A DNA stretch of 64,000 nucleotides from Stenotrophomonas maltophilia (lineage in GTDB: Bacteria; Pseudomonadota; Gammaproteobacteria; Xanthomonadales; Xanthomonadaceae), in assembly GCA_002363385.1 (NCBI GenBank), contig DEVL01000003.1:558505-622504 (forward strand), written 5' to 3'. The position numbers and the translations under genes are program-made. The stretch's first letter is position 1. Every line of letters begins with the position of its first letter. This document shows, piece by piece, positions 53,604 through 62,146 of the stretch. The notes under the pieces were generated by a model. The model was given only the letters and a program-made list of their open reading frames with translations. It was not told where the DNA came from and made no database searches.

Positions 53604-54143
53604 ATGGACGTGGCGGCACAAGTAGTGGAATTCTGGCGTGATGCTGGACCGCAGAAGTGGTTCGCGCGCGATGATGCGTTCGACGCGCGCTTCCGCCAGC
53701 AGTTCCAGGAAGAACATTTCGCTGCCGCCCGCCGCGCCCGCGAGCATTGGTTGAGCAGCGCCGAAGGCGCGCTCGCACTGATGATCCTGCTCGATCAGTT
53801 CCCGCGCAATTGCTTCCGCGACACGGCGCACTCCTACGCCACCGATGGCCTTGCACGTCATTACGCCATGCGTGCAGTGGAGGAGGGCCTGGACCTGCAG
53901 CTGGTGCCCAAGCTGCGTGCCTTCATCTACCTGCCGTTCGAGCACTCCGAGGACCCGCAGGACCAGGAGCGTTCGGTGGCGATGTTCGATGTGCTGGGCG
54001 ACAAGGAATACCTGCAGTACGCCGAGCTGCACCGCGACATCATCCGCCGCTTCGGCCGTTTCCCGCATCGTAATGCGGTGCTGGGGCGGATGCCGACCCC
54101 GGAGGAGCTGGATTATCTGGCCGAAGGTGGATTTGCCGGGTAA
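53604..54143 (+). CDS. DUF924-family protein
   Basis: This 179-residue protein starts with AAQVVEFWRDAGPQKWFARDDAFDARF and contains LILLDQFPRNCFRDTAHSYATD and LPFEHSEDPQDQERSV, the conserved core of DUF924. Family members are all-helical, TPR-like and of unknown function. No signal peptide. It converges with the glutaredoxin-fusion gene across a two-way terminator. Confidence 0.9.
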   Translation: MDVAAQVVEFWRDAGPQKWFARDDAFDARFRQQFQEEHFAAARRAREHWLSSAEGALALMILLDQFPRNCFRDTAHSYATDGLARHYAMRAVEEGLDLQLVPKLRAFIYLPFEHSEDPQDQERSVAMFDVLGDKEYLQYAELHRDIIRRFGRFPHRNAVLGRMPTPEELDYLAEGGFAG

Positions 54144-54174
54144 CCGGTGGAGGGGCGCCACTGGTGCCGCGAAC

Positions 54175-54204
54175 AAAAAAACGCCGGCGATGCCGGCGTT
54201 TTTC
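54175..54204. terminator. Bidirectional intrinsic terminator (DUF924 / glutaredoxin fusion)
   Basis: A7-CGCCGGC-GAT-GCCGGCG-T5 lies between the convergent genes and has A- and T-runs on both sides, serving both transcripts. Confidence 0.9.
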
Positions 54205-54226
54205 GTATCGCGCTACGGGCGGAAGA

Positions 54227-55153
54227 TCAGTACTTCGGCACGCCGTTGTCCACCTCGTTCGACCAGGCATCGATGCCGCCGGTGATGTTGGACACCTTGG
54301 TGAAGCCCAGGGCGCGGAACTGCTCGGCCGCCTGTGCGCTGCGGCCGCCGTGGTGGCACAGGAAGGCCAGCGCGGTGTCCTTGGGCAGGGCTTCCAGACG
54401 GGCGCGGTTGTCGCCGTCGAAGGTCTCGAACGGCGCGTTGATCGCCGCGATCGCACGCTCGTCGGCCGGGCGTACGTCCACCACGATGATGCTGCCGGCA
54501 CGCAGCTGGTCGTCCGCATCGCGCACGCTCAGTTCCTGCACGGCCTTGGGCGCGTTCGGGTTGTCGATCGCCAGGCCCTTGCCACGGATGTCGTCGACCC
54601 AGTCGATGGTAATGCCTTCGGCGCGGCGCGCGCTGGCCAGATCGAACTGCACCCGCAGGCCGTTGGACTCGGCGGCGATCGCGTTGTCGTCGTGCGGGGC
54701 CAGCTGGAAATTCGGCTGGAAGCGCGCGTCGATGCCCAGCTGCAGCGAGGCACCGGGGGAATCGGCCAGCGCGCCACGCAGCATCTCCACCGCCGCCGGG
54801 GTCACGGTGATGCGCGGCGGGGTGCGGTCCGGGGCGGCCAGGCCGAGCACGCTGCTCAGCTCACCGCTGCCGGCCATCTGCAGGATGATGTCGCTGCCAC
54901 CGACCAGCTCGCCGTCGATGTACAGCTGCGGGATGGTCGGCCAGTCGCCGTAGGCCTTGATGCCTTCACGGATCTCGGCGTCGGCCAGCACGTTGACGTG
55001 GTCGAACTCAACGCCCAGGTCCTGCAGGGCGCCGACGGCCTTGGCCGAGAAACCGCACTGCGGCATGCTCGGCTGACCCTTCATGAACAGCACGACGCGG
55101 TTGGCGTTGAGAATGGATTCGATGCGCGAGCGCAGGGCGGGATCAAGGGACAT
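54227..55153 (-). CDS. Monothiol glutaredoxin / A-type-like / rhodanese fusion protein
   Basis: This 308-residue protein has three parts. Residues 1-105 are a Grx4-type monothiol glutaredoxin with CGFS at 33-36 (FMKGQPSMPQCGFS). Residues about 110-200 resemble IscA/HesB A-type carriers (RITVTPAAVEMLRGAL, then IDWVDDIRGKGLAIDNPNAP), but without the three conserved cysteines. Residues 205-308 are a rhodanese domain with Cys266 in LCHHGGRSAQAA. The combination points to iron-sulfur cluster handling and sulfur transfer in the cytoplasm. The start at 55153 is set by the CGFS-domain N-terminus; a longer frame to 55387 runs into the divergent gene and is rejected. It is divergent from a polysaccharide deacetylase gene. 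Confidence 0.9.
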   Translation of the reverse strand: MSLDPALRSRIESILNANRVVLFMKGQPSMPQCGFSAKAVGALQDLGVEFDHVNVLADAEIREGIKAYGDWPTIPQLYIDGELVGGSDIILQMAGSGELSSVLGLAAPDRTPPRITVTPAAVEMLRGALADSPGASLQLGIDARFQPNFQLAPHDDNAIAAESNGLRVQFDLASARRAEGITIDWVDDIRGKGLAIDNPNAPKAVQELSVRDADDQLRAGSIIVVDVRPADERAIAAINAPFETFDGDNRARLEALPKDTALAFLCHHGGRSAQAAEQFRALGFTKVSNITGGIDAWSNEVDNGVPKY

Positions 55154-55211
55154 GACGGTCGGGGTCCGGATATGCGAACCGCGTATTCTACGCGGCATGG
55201 CATCATGGGGC

Positions 55212-55988
55212 ATGACCGTACCGGAAACGTTGCATCGCATTCCCCGGCGCCCGTGGCGCTGGGTGCCGTGGCTGGTGCTGTCACAGGTGCTGGTGGTCGG
55301 GGTCTGGGTGGCTTGGGGCTGGCGGTGGGGGCTACCCCTGATGGTGACCACGCATGCCCTGTTCATGGTGCCGGTGTTCCTGCCCAACAGCCGGTTCTAT
55401 GGCCCGGTGGTGAGCCGCCTCCCCGGCGATGCCCGCAGGGTCTGGCTGACCATCGATGACGGCCCGTCTGCCGACACCCCGGCGGTGCTGGACCTGCTGG
55501 ACCGCTACGAGGCGAAAGCGACCTTCTTCCTGGTCGGCGAGCGCGCGCAGGCGCAGCCGGACCTGGTCCGCGCGATGCTGGCCCGTGGGCACAGCCTGGG
55601 CAATCACAGCCATCGGCACCCGCAGACGCGCTTCTGGCGGCTCGGGCGGCAGGCGATGGCCGCCGAGATCACGCAGTGCCAGCAGGCCCTCACCGCGATC
55701 GCCGGCACGCCACCGCGCTGGTACCGCTCGGTGGTCGGGATGACCAATCCATTCGTGGCCCCCGTGCTGAAGCAGTGGCAGCTGACCCGGGTCGGCTGGA
55801 GCGCGCGGGGGTTCGACGGCGTGGCGTGCACGCCCGATCAGGTGGTCGAGCGGATCACACAGGATCTGGCGCCGGGCAGCATCGTGCTGCTGCATGAGGG
55901 CGCCGCACATGGCCACAACCTGGCCATCATCGAGGCGGTGCTCCAGGCGGTGCAGGCGCGTGGCCTGCACGCCGGTCTGCCGGACTGA
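55212..55988 (+). CDS. Polysaccharide deacetylase (NodB-type)
   Basis: This 258-residue protein has one or two hydrophobic segments near the N-terminus (WLVLSQVLVVGVWVAW, then a second), probably anchoring it in the inner membrane. The NodB homology domain shows the metal Asp pair in WLTIDDGPSADTP (residues 82-83) and the HxxxH motif at 132-136 (NHSHRHP). A late LLHEG motif completes the active site. It should remove N-acetyl groups from a cell-surface or cell-wall sugar. The start may be 55212 or 55197; no clear ribosome binding site is seen. Confidence 0.88.
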   Translation: MTVPETLHRIPRRPWRWVPWLVLSQVLVVGVWVAWGWRWGLPLMVTTHALFMVPVFLPNSRFYGPVVSRLPGDARRVWLTIDDGPSADTPAVLDLLDRYEAKATFFLVGERAQAQPDLVRAMLARGHSLGNHSHRHPQTRFWRLGRQAMAAEITQCQQALTAIAGTPPRWYRSVVGMTNPFVAPVLKQWQLTRVGWSARGFDGVACTPDQVVERITQDLAPGSIVLLHEGAAHGHNLAIIEAVLQAVQARGLHAGLPD

Positions 55989-56020
55989 GGCCGAGGCCTA
56001 CGCCGGCGGAAGTGCGGGGA

Positions 56021-56344
56021 TCAGCTCAGAGAGCCGATGATCATCAGCAGCACCACACCGAGGATGCTGCCGATCGAGATCACCAGGCCGAGGATCGCGA
56101 ACACGCGGCGGCGGTCTGCCTGAAATACACCGGCGACGCCCAGCCCGAAGGCCACCAGCTGCATCAGCGCGGTGCACATCAGACCGAGGCCGACCAGGAT
56201 TGCCGACATGGAGGTCTCCTCCATGCCGCCGGGCGTGGTGGTTTCGATGACGCCGGCCACGACGATCAGGCCCAGCATCAGCATGGCGCCGCCCAGGGCG
56301 GTAATGAAGGCGGCAATACCCATGCCGGAATGAGGGGTGTGCAT
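56021..56344 (-). CDS. Small membrane protein, paralogue of the next gene
   Basis: This 107-residue protein is mostly hydrophobic with three to four membrane segments. AAGGAG precedes ATG 56344. Its first residues (HSGMGIAAFITALGGAMLML) align with those of the neighbour at 56379-56744 (HSALGIAALIVSACGLVMLL), so the two arose by duplication. A basic loop (QADRRRVFAILGLVI) precedes the last segment in both. Function unknown. Confidence 0.8.
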   Translation of the reverse strand: MHTPHSGMGIAAFITALGGAMLMLGLIVVAGVIETTTPGGMEETSMSAILVGLGLMCTALMQLVAFGLGVAGVFQADRRRVFAILGLVISIGSILGVVLLMIIGSLS

Positions 56345-56378
56345 CGGGGCTCCTTGTTGATGCGGTGAGACGGAAAAT

Positions 56379-56744
56379 TCAGTGGGCGAGGGGCTGCGCG
56401 CTGGTGGCGTCGGCCGGGGGGTGCGAGGCATGCCACTGGTCGCGGATCCAGCCGCCGAGCGAGAGCTGGGCGATCAGCACGCCCAGTGTCATCAACAGCG
56501 CGATGATGCCGAACAGGCGCCGCCGGCGTGGCTGCAGCACGCTGCCCAGACCGAGCAGCAGGGCCAGGATGGCGAGCCCGACACTGCTGCCCAGCAGGGC
56601 CGCCAGCGACCAGGGCAGCTCGCGCATCGCCGCATGCTCGGGGGCATGGGCGTAATGCATGCTCAGCAGCAGCATCACCAGGCCACAGGCGCTGACGATC
56701 AGCGCAGCGATGCCAAGCGCGGAATGTCGGGTCTGTCGGGGCAT
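56379..56744 (-). CDS. Small membrane protein, paralogue of the previous gene
   Basis: This 121-residue protein has three to four membrane segments. AAGGAG lies upstream of ATG 56744. It shares its N-terminal HSxxGIAAxI pattern and the basic R-rich loop (QPRRRRLFGIIALLM) with the downstream copy 34 bp away. The tail is hydrophilic and carries WIRDQWHASHPPADA. Function unknown. Confidence 0.8.
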   Translation of the reverse strand: MPRQTRHSALGIAALIVSACGLVMLLLSMHYAHAPEHAAMRELPWSLAALLGSSVGLAILALLLGLGSVLQPRRRRLFGIIALLMTLGVLIAQLSLGGWIRDQWHASHPPADATSAQPLAH

Positions 56745-56812
56745 GGGCGGCTCCTTGCCGGAAAGGGGGCGCGAGTATGCGCGTGTGCGGGCAGCGGCGC
56801 GAGCCGCCGTGA

Positions 56813-57535
56813 CTACGCCGCGGGCGGACGTTCGCCGACGATCAGCCAGTTGTTGAACGGCGTGTTGCCATACAGCGGTGTCATCTGCAGGCGCAGCCCG
56901 GCGGTTTCCAACGGGCTGCGCAGGCTGTCTGCGTCCGGGTAATGCCGAGGGCGCGTGCCCATCCAGCCCACCAGGTGCGCAAGCATGTCGGTGATCCGCG
57001 TGGTGCGATCACGACCACTGTGGTCGGCCAGCGTGGTGCGGATCACCAGCCGTGCGCCGGGTGCGACGCGCGCGGCGGCGTCGAGCAGCAGTTGCGTCTG
57101 CGCGGGCGCGGGCAGGTACTGCAGCACGTCGAGCAACGCGACGTTGCCGTGGTGGGCGGGCAGGGCGGCACTGGCATCCACGCAGGTGAACCGGGCGTGC
57201 GGCAGCGCGGCGCGGGCGCTGGCCTGCTCGGCGCGGGCGACCTTGCCAGCGTCGATGTCCACGCCGTGATACGCCAGCGTGTTGCCTTGCTGGCGCAGCA
57301 CGTGGGCTAGCAGCCCCAGGCCGCAGCCGATATCCAGCAACGGGGCCGCGCGCGCATCGTTCAACGCAGCCAGCACGCCCGGATACAGCGGATCGCTGCT
57401 GAGCTTGCCGCGGCTGTAGTAGTAATCGCGACGGTTGCCAAACCGCTGTGCCGGCAGGAACGCCGTGGCGATCCGGCGGGCCTGCTCCCTGGCCAGCGGC
57501 AGCGTGGCCTCGCTCAGCGGGTCGGCTCCGCCCAC
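56813..57535 (-). CDS. Class I SAM-dependent methyltransferase
   Basis: The protein is about 240 residues with motif I PLLDIGCGLGLLAHVL, the acidic end of strand 2 in YHGVDIDAGKVARA, and VALLDVLQYLPAP as the post-motif. It ends FNNWLIVGERPPAA. The substrate is unknown. I chose GTG 57535, which overlaps the preceding SGNH hydrolase gene by 22 bp. An ATG at 57571 would extend the overlap, and neither has a strong ribosome binding site. It is the last gene of a minus-strand group. Confidence 0.8.
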   Translation of the reverse strand: MGGADPLSEATLPLAREQARRIATAFLPAQRFGNRRDYYYSRGKLSSDPLYPGVLAALNDARAAPLLDIGCGLGLLAHVLRQQGNTLAYHGVDIDAGKVARAEQASARAALPHARFTCVDASAALPAHHGNVALLDVLQYLPAPAQTQLLLDAAARVAPGARLVIRTTLADHSGRDRTTRITDMLAHLVGWMGTRPRHYPDADSLRSPLETAGLRLQMTPLYGNTPFNNWLIVGERPPAA

Positions 57536-58134
57536 TGCACGCGCGTCACTTCGAACGCGCGCTGGTGCCACAAACTGTACATCGCGGCGGACGGATGCAG
57601 ACCATCCTCGGCCAACATGACGCGCTCGCCGCCCAGCTGGCGGCTCAGGTCGGTGATGTCGACAAACGCCACGTCATGCTCGGCACAGATCGCCGCGGCG
57701 GCGGCATTGTAAGCGTCCAGTTCCTGACCGATCTGCACGCGGTCGCGGCCGGCGTCCACGGCATACGGGGTCACGCCCCAGTCCGGGATCGACAGGACCA
57801 GCACGCGCGGCGCCCGCTCGCCAGCGAAGGCGAGCGCGCGCTGCAGCAGGGCGGTGAAGCGCGGGCGGTACTCGTCCACGCTGCGCCCACGGTATTGATC
57901 GTTGACCCCGATCAGCAGGCTGACACACGCGAACGTGCCTTGGGGTGCGGCAGCATCGATGCCAGCCTCGAGCTCATCGGTGGTCCAGCCGGTGGTGGCG
58001 ATGATCGTCGGGTCGTCCACGTCCACGCCGATATCGCGCAGGGCCGCGGCCAACTGCATCGGCCAGCGCCCGGCGGGCTCGACGCCTTCGCCGATCGTGT
58101 AGGAATCGCCCAGCGCCAGGTATGGCAGGCCCAT
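57514..58134 (-). CDS. SGNH/GDSL-family hydrolase
   Basis: This 206-residue esterase/lipase-type enzyme has catalytic block I PYLALGDSYTIGEGV (Ser), block III VSLLIGVNDQYRG (Gly/Asn oxyanion) and block V DGLHPSAAMY (Asp-x-x-His). No signal peptide is visible, so a cytoplasmic role is likely. Its ATG overlaps the stop codon of the aminotransferase gene by one base, showing an operon. Confidence 0.9.
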   Translation of the reverse strand: MGLPYLALGDSYTIGEGVEPAGRWPMQLAAALRDIGVDVDDPTIIATTGWTTDELEAGIDAAAPQGTFACVSLLIGVNDQYRGRSVDEYRPRFTALLQRALAFAGERAPRVLVLSIPDWGVTPYAVDAGRDRVQIGQELDAYNAAAAAICAEHDVAFVDITDLSRQLGGERVMLAEDGLHPSAAMYSLWHQRAFEVTRVQWAEPTR

Positions 58135-59408
58135 CAGGCCACCGCGCTGCGCGGCTTGAGCGGCACCACCTTGGTGTTGGCCTCGGCACGACGTGCGAGG
58201 GCGCGGTCGATGCGGGCGAACACATCGCGCATCACCTCCGGCTCGGGCAGCAGGGTCACGCGGAAGTGGTGGCGGTAAGGCACGTTGAAGCTCGAGCCCG
58301 GCACCACCAGCACGCCTTCCTCGTTCATCAGCTCCAGCGCGAAATCATGGTCGTCGAAGCTGCGTGCGGCGGCACCCACCACGGCCGGGAATGCGTAGAG
58401 CGCGCCGGCCGGGGCCACCAGCGACAGATGCTCGCTGGCGTTGCAGGCCTCGATCACCGCGCGGCGGGTTTCATACAGACGGCCGCCCGGCGCGCACAGC
58501 GGCGAGATGGTGTCCGGCCCGTTGACGGCCGCATCGATGGCGTACTGGCCCGGCACGTTGGCGCACAGGCGAAGGGCGCTGAGCAGGTCCATCGCTGCAC
58601 GGAACTCGCCCAGCCGCTCGGCGGCGCCGGACAGCATCGCCCAGCCCACGCGCCAGCCGCAGGCGCGATGCACCTTGCTCAGGCCGCTGTAGGTAATGCA
58701 CGGATGGGCGCCGGCCAGCGGCGCGACCGCATGGAACTGCGCGTCGTCGTACAGGATCTGGTCGTAGATCTCATCGACCATCAGCAGCAGGTTGTGCTTG
58801 GCGGCGATGGCCACGATGCGCTCCAGCAGCTCGCGCGAGTAGCTGGCGCCGCTGGGGTTGTTCGGGTTGATCAGCACGATCGCGCGGGTGCGCGAGGACA
58901 CCAGCGCCTCGATCTCGACCGGATCGGGCTGGAAGCCGTTCTCCGGTGCGCAGCGGTAATACACCGGACGACCATCGTTGAGGATGGTCGCGGCCGACCA
59001 CAGCGGGTAATCCGGCGAGGGCACCAGCACTTCATCGCCCGGGTTGAGCAGGGCGCGCAGCGACAGGTCGATCAGCTCGCTCACGCCATTGCCGATGAAC
59101 ACCCGGTCCGGGTGCGCATCGGGTGCGCCGCGGCGGGCATACGCGGCGGCGATGGCTTCGCGCGCCTCTGGCAGGCCCTGTTGATGGGTATACGGATCGG
59201 TGCGGCCCATATCGTCGGCGATCGCGCGCTGCAGATGCTCCGGCGCACGGAACCCGAAGTTGCCGGGGTTGCCGATGTTGAGCTTGATCAGCTTGCGGCC
59301 CTGGGCCTCCAGCTCCCGCGCTCGTCGCGCCAGTTCGCCCCGGATCTCGTAGCGGACTTCGGACAGGCGCTCGCGGGTGGCGAGCGGCTTCAGCGGGGGC
59401 GTGGACAT
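58134..59408 (-). CDS. alaA: Class I/II aminotransferase, AlaA-like
   Basis: This 424-residue pyridoxal-phosphate enzyme begins VRYEIRGELARRARELEAQGRKLIKLNIGNPG, the start typical of E. coli AlaA. VFIGNGVSELIDLSLRAL binds the cofactor phosphate, ILINPNNPSGA carries the conserved Asn, and TYSGLSKVHRACGWRVGW holds the Schiff-base Lys. It probably moves amino groups between pyruvate/alanine and glutamate. The first residue is set at ATG 59408, and the longer frame is rejected. It is the first gene of the aminotransferase-SGNH-methyltransferase group and divergent from rsgA. Confidence 0.9.
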   Translation of the reverse strand: MSTPPLKPLATRERLSEVRYEIRGELARRARELEAQGRKLIKLNIGNPGNFGFRAPEHLQRAIADDMGRTDPYTHQQGLPEAREAIAAAYARRGAPDAHPDRVFIGNGVSELIDLSLRALLNPGDEVLVPSPDYPLWSAATILNDGRPVYYRCAPENGFQPDPVEIEALVSSRTRAIVLINPNNPSGASYSRELLERIVAIAAKHNLLLMVDEIYDQILYDDAQFHAVAPLAGAHPCITYSGLSKVHRACGWRVGWAMLSGAAERLGEFRAAMDLLSALRLCANVPGQYAIDAAVNGPDTISPLCAPGGRLYETRRAVIEACNASEHLSLVAPAGALYAFPAVVGAAARSFDDHDFALELMNEEGVLVVPGSSFNVPYRHHFRVTLLPEPEVMRDVFARIDRALARRAEANTKVVPLKPRSAVA

Positions 59409-59592
59409 GAACGGGCCGTCATTCAGGCATGGAAACCGCATGGTAGCGGAATTGTTGCGTTGCAGGGCAAGCGTTTCCGGCCGAGCGCCCGGCCCTGCGA
59501 GGCAGTTGCAGATGAAAGGATTTGCGCCCCTCCACGCCAGCGCCGAGCCCCTGCGGCGACGGCCGGGTGCCACACCCTTTAGAATGGGCACG

Positions 59593-60690
59593 ATGAGCGA
59601 ACCCACTGATTACCTTGCCCTGCAGACCATTGGCTGGCCCTGGCCGGGCGGCCCAGAGCTGCCGGCCTGGCAGGCCCTGTTCGCGCAGTTCCCGCAGGCG
59701 CGCCCCGGCCGGGTGATCGAGCAGCACCGCACCGGGTACATCGTTGCCGATGCGCCGGAAGCGGCGATCAAAACCGAATCGCCGCCGGAGTGGCAGCGCC
59801 CGCGCTTCCCCAGCCATGAGCGCGCGGCGGTCGGCGACTGGGTGCTGCTGGAGGGCATCAAGATCGTGGCTCTGCTGCCGCGGCGCACCGCGATCAAGCG
59901 TGGCGCGGCCGGTGAGCATTACCACCAGCAGGTGATCGCGGCCAACATCGATACGGTGTTCATCGTGTGTGGCCTGGATGCCGACTTCAATCCGCGCCGG
60001 ATCGAGCGCTACCTGCTGCTGGTCGGCGGGGGCGGCGCGCAGCCGGTGGTGGTGCTGACCAAGGCCGACCAGACCGAGTACAGCCAGGACGCCCTGGACG
60101 TGCTGGAAGAACTGGCCGCGCAGAACATCCCGCTGCTGGCGATCAACGGCAAGGACCCGGCCAGCGCGTCGGCCCTGTTGCCGTGGCTGGCGGCCGGCCA
60201 GACCGTGGTACTGGTCGGCTCCTCCGGCGCGGGCAAATCGACCCTGACCAATACGCTGCTCGGCGAGGAGCGGATGAAGACCGCCGATGTGCGCATCAAC
60301 GACTCGCGCGGCCGCCACACCACGACCCACCGCGCGCTGATCCCGCTGCCGGCCGGGGCGTGCCTGATTGACACGCCCGGCATGCGCGAGCTCAAGCCGA
60401 CCGGTGAAGAGGCCTTGAGTGAAGGCGGTTTTTCTGACGTGGAAGCGCTGTCGGCGCAATGCCGGTTCCGCGATTGCGCGCACCAGCGTGAGCCGGGTTG
60501 TGCGATCCGTGCGGCGATCGATGATGGCACGCTGGATGAAGAGCGCCTGCTCAACTACTTCAAGCTGAAAGAAGAAGTGGCTGCCGCCGCGGCCAAGCTG
60601 GCCGTGCGGCAGGCGCAGCAGGCCATCGAGCGCAAGCATGTCGGCAAGGGCGCGCAGTGGCGCCCAGGCGGGAAGGGCGGCCGCCGCTGA
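59593..60690 (+). CDS. rsgA: Ribosome small-subunit GTPase RsgA
   Basis: This 365-residue protein has an N-terminal OB-like domain, then a circularly permuted GTPase with G4 (VVVLTKADQT) before G1 (VGSSGAGKSTLTN) and G3 (LIDTPGMREL), the order that defines the YjeQ/RsgA family. The C-terminal zinc finger is CRFRDCAHQREPGC. It acts late in 30S assembly. ATG 59593 is preferred; an ATG at 59584 is possible. Confidence 0.96.
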   Translation: MSEPTDYLALQTIGWPWPGGPELPAWQALFAQFPQARPGRVIEQHRTGYIVADAPEAAIKTESPPEWQRPRFPSHERAAVGDWVLLEGIKIVALLPRRTAIKRGAAGEHYHQQVIAANIDTVFIVCGLDADFNPRRIERYLLLVGGGGAQPVVVLTKADQTEYSQDALDVLEELAAQNIPLLAINGKDPASASALLPWLAAGQTVVLVGSSGAGKSTLTNTLLGEERMKTADVRINDSRGRHTTTHRALIPLPAGACLIDTPGMRELKPTGEEALSEGGFSDVEALSAQCRFRDCAHQREPGCAIRAAIDDGTLDEERLLNYFKLKEEVAAAAAKLAVRQAQQAIERKHVGKGAQWRPGGKGGRR

Positions 60691-60717
60691 CCCGTTGAGT
60701 TTTGTTACTGTCCGCCC

Positions 60718-61971
60718 ATGGACACGCCAATGACCGTGGATCGTGATGTTGCCCACCACACTGCGCTCGATGCCCAACTGGTCGAGGCGGTAGGCGGGAT
60801 CAAACTGCTGGGGCTGACCAGCTGGCCAGCCGCGCTGCAGGCGCCCTTCCTGGCCAGCATCGCGCGCGGTCAGCCGGAACTGCCACAGGTCGACTACCCC
60901 AGGCTCGATTTCACTGACACCCGCCACCGCCTGGCCGCGATCAGCGCGCAATGCGATCCCGACCATCCCATCGGCCTGTACGTGCAGCGCTCGGCGCACA
61001 GCTGGGACCAGGCGGCCGGCCTGCTGGAATCACTGGGGACCGCCGCGGTGGATCGGTACTCGGTGGAATTGTTCGGCGCGCCCGAGCAACCGCTGCCGGG
61101 CAACGGCCCCAGCACCCGCGATGCCGCCCGCCACTTCATCCAGATTGCGCAGGAGCTGGACCATGAGCTGCTGGCGCCCGAAGAACAGGTGCCGGTCTCG
61201 GCCACCGCGCTGCAACTGCAGCTGCAAAGCGATCTGGATGCCTTCTTCGAATCGCGGATCATCACGGTGCAGCTCGATCCGGAGCTGATCTCCAAGGCGG
61301 CCGCCGGCCCGAACCGGATCCGCCTGCGCACCAGTGCGCGCTTCAGCGCCTACGACCGTGCGCAGCTGTTCCACCATGAGGCGCTGGTGCACTCGCTGAC
61401 CGCGCTCAACGGCCGCGAGCAGCCGCACCTGCCCAGCCTGGCGCTGTCCTCGCCGCGGGTCACTGCCACCCAGGAAGGACTGGCCACGTTCGCCGAGCAG
61501 ATCACCGGCAGCATCGACATCGAGCGCCTCAAGCGCATCAGCCTGCGCACCGAGGCCATCGCCATGGCGCGCGAAGGCGCCGATTTCATCGAGGTGTTCC
61601 GCTACTTCTGCGAGGCCGGCCAGAACAACGAAGAGAGCTTCGCCTCCGCCCAGCGCGTGTTCCGCGGCGTGCCGCCGAGCGGTGGCGCGGCCTTCACCAA
61701 GGACACGGTGTATCTGCGCGGGCTGGTCTCCGTGCATACCTTCTTCCGCCACATGCTGGCCGAAGACCGCCTGCAGGTCTGCCGCTGGCTGTTCGCCGGC
61801 AAGATGTCGCTGACCGACGCGATCGCCTTCGCGCCACTGTTCGAAGAAGGCATCCTGCGCCCGCCGCGCTGGCTGCCGCACTGGGTCAGCCGCGCGAACG
61901 GATTGGCCGGCATGCTCGCGTTCTCGCTGTTCGCCAACCGCATCCGCATGGATCAGCTCGCCCCCGAGTAG
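60718..61971 (+). CDS. DUF1704 (QEGLA-motif) predicted metallopeptidase
   Basis: This 417-residue protein has HExxxH at residues 220-225 (FHHEALVHSL) and the QEGLA motif at 252-256 (ATQEGLATFAEQ), the hallmarks of DUF1704. The family is named flavohemoglobin expression-modulating in older annotation. It includes the animal tubulin carboxypeptidase MATCAP, so metallopeptidase activity is plausible, though the bacterial substrate is not known. It lies 27 bp after rsgA in the same direction. Its TAG stop codon is part of a downstream GTAG repeat. Confidence 0.88.
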   Translation: MDTPMTVDRDVAHHTALDAQLVEAVGGIKLLGLTSWPAALQAPFLASIARGQPELPQVDYPRLDFTDTRHRLAAISAQCDPDHPIGLYVQRSAHSWDQAAGLLESLGTAAVDRYSVELFGAPEQPLPGNGPSTRDAARHFIQIAQELDHELLAPEEQVPVSATALQLQLQSDLDAFFESRIITVQLDPELISKAAAGPNRIRLRTSARFSAYDRAQLFHHEALVHSLTALNGREQPHLPSLALSSPRVTATQEGLATFAEQITGSIDIERLKRISLRTEAIAMAREGADFIEVFRYFCEAGQNNEESFASAQRVFRGVPPSGGAAFTKDTVYLRGLVSVHTFFRHMLAEDRLQVCRWLFAGKMSLTDAIAFAPLFEEGILRPPRWLPHWVSRANGLAGMLAFSLFANRIRMDQLAPE

Positions 61972-61993
61972 TGCCGGCCGCTGGCCGGCAAGC
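61968..61993 (+). repeat. SMAG-type REP palindrome (copy 4)
   Basis: GTAGTGCCGGCC-GCT-GGCCGGC is identical in core to the copies at 20038 and 35147. The TAG of the GTAG head is the stop codon of the DUF1704 gene. Confidence 0.8.
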
Positions 61994-62146
61994 GCGCGCA
62001 CCTTGCACGTGTGCCCCGTGCGTTAATGAGCACTGCATCGCGTCATCTGCGATGCCCCGCACCGTAAACATCCTTTCATCTTCCGCTCGCATGCTGGTCA
62101 TGCACCTGCATTGCGCAGGTCATCTTCCCCCATGTAACGGACGACC

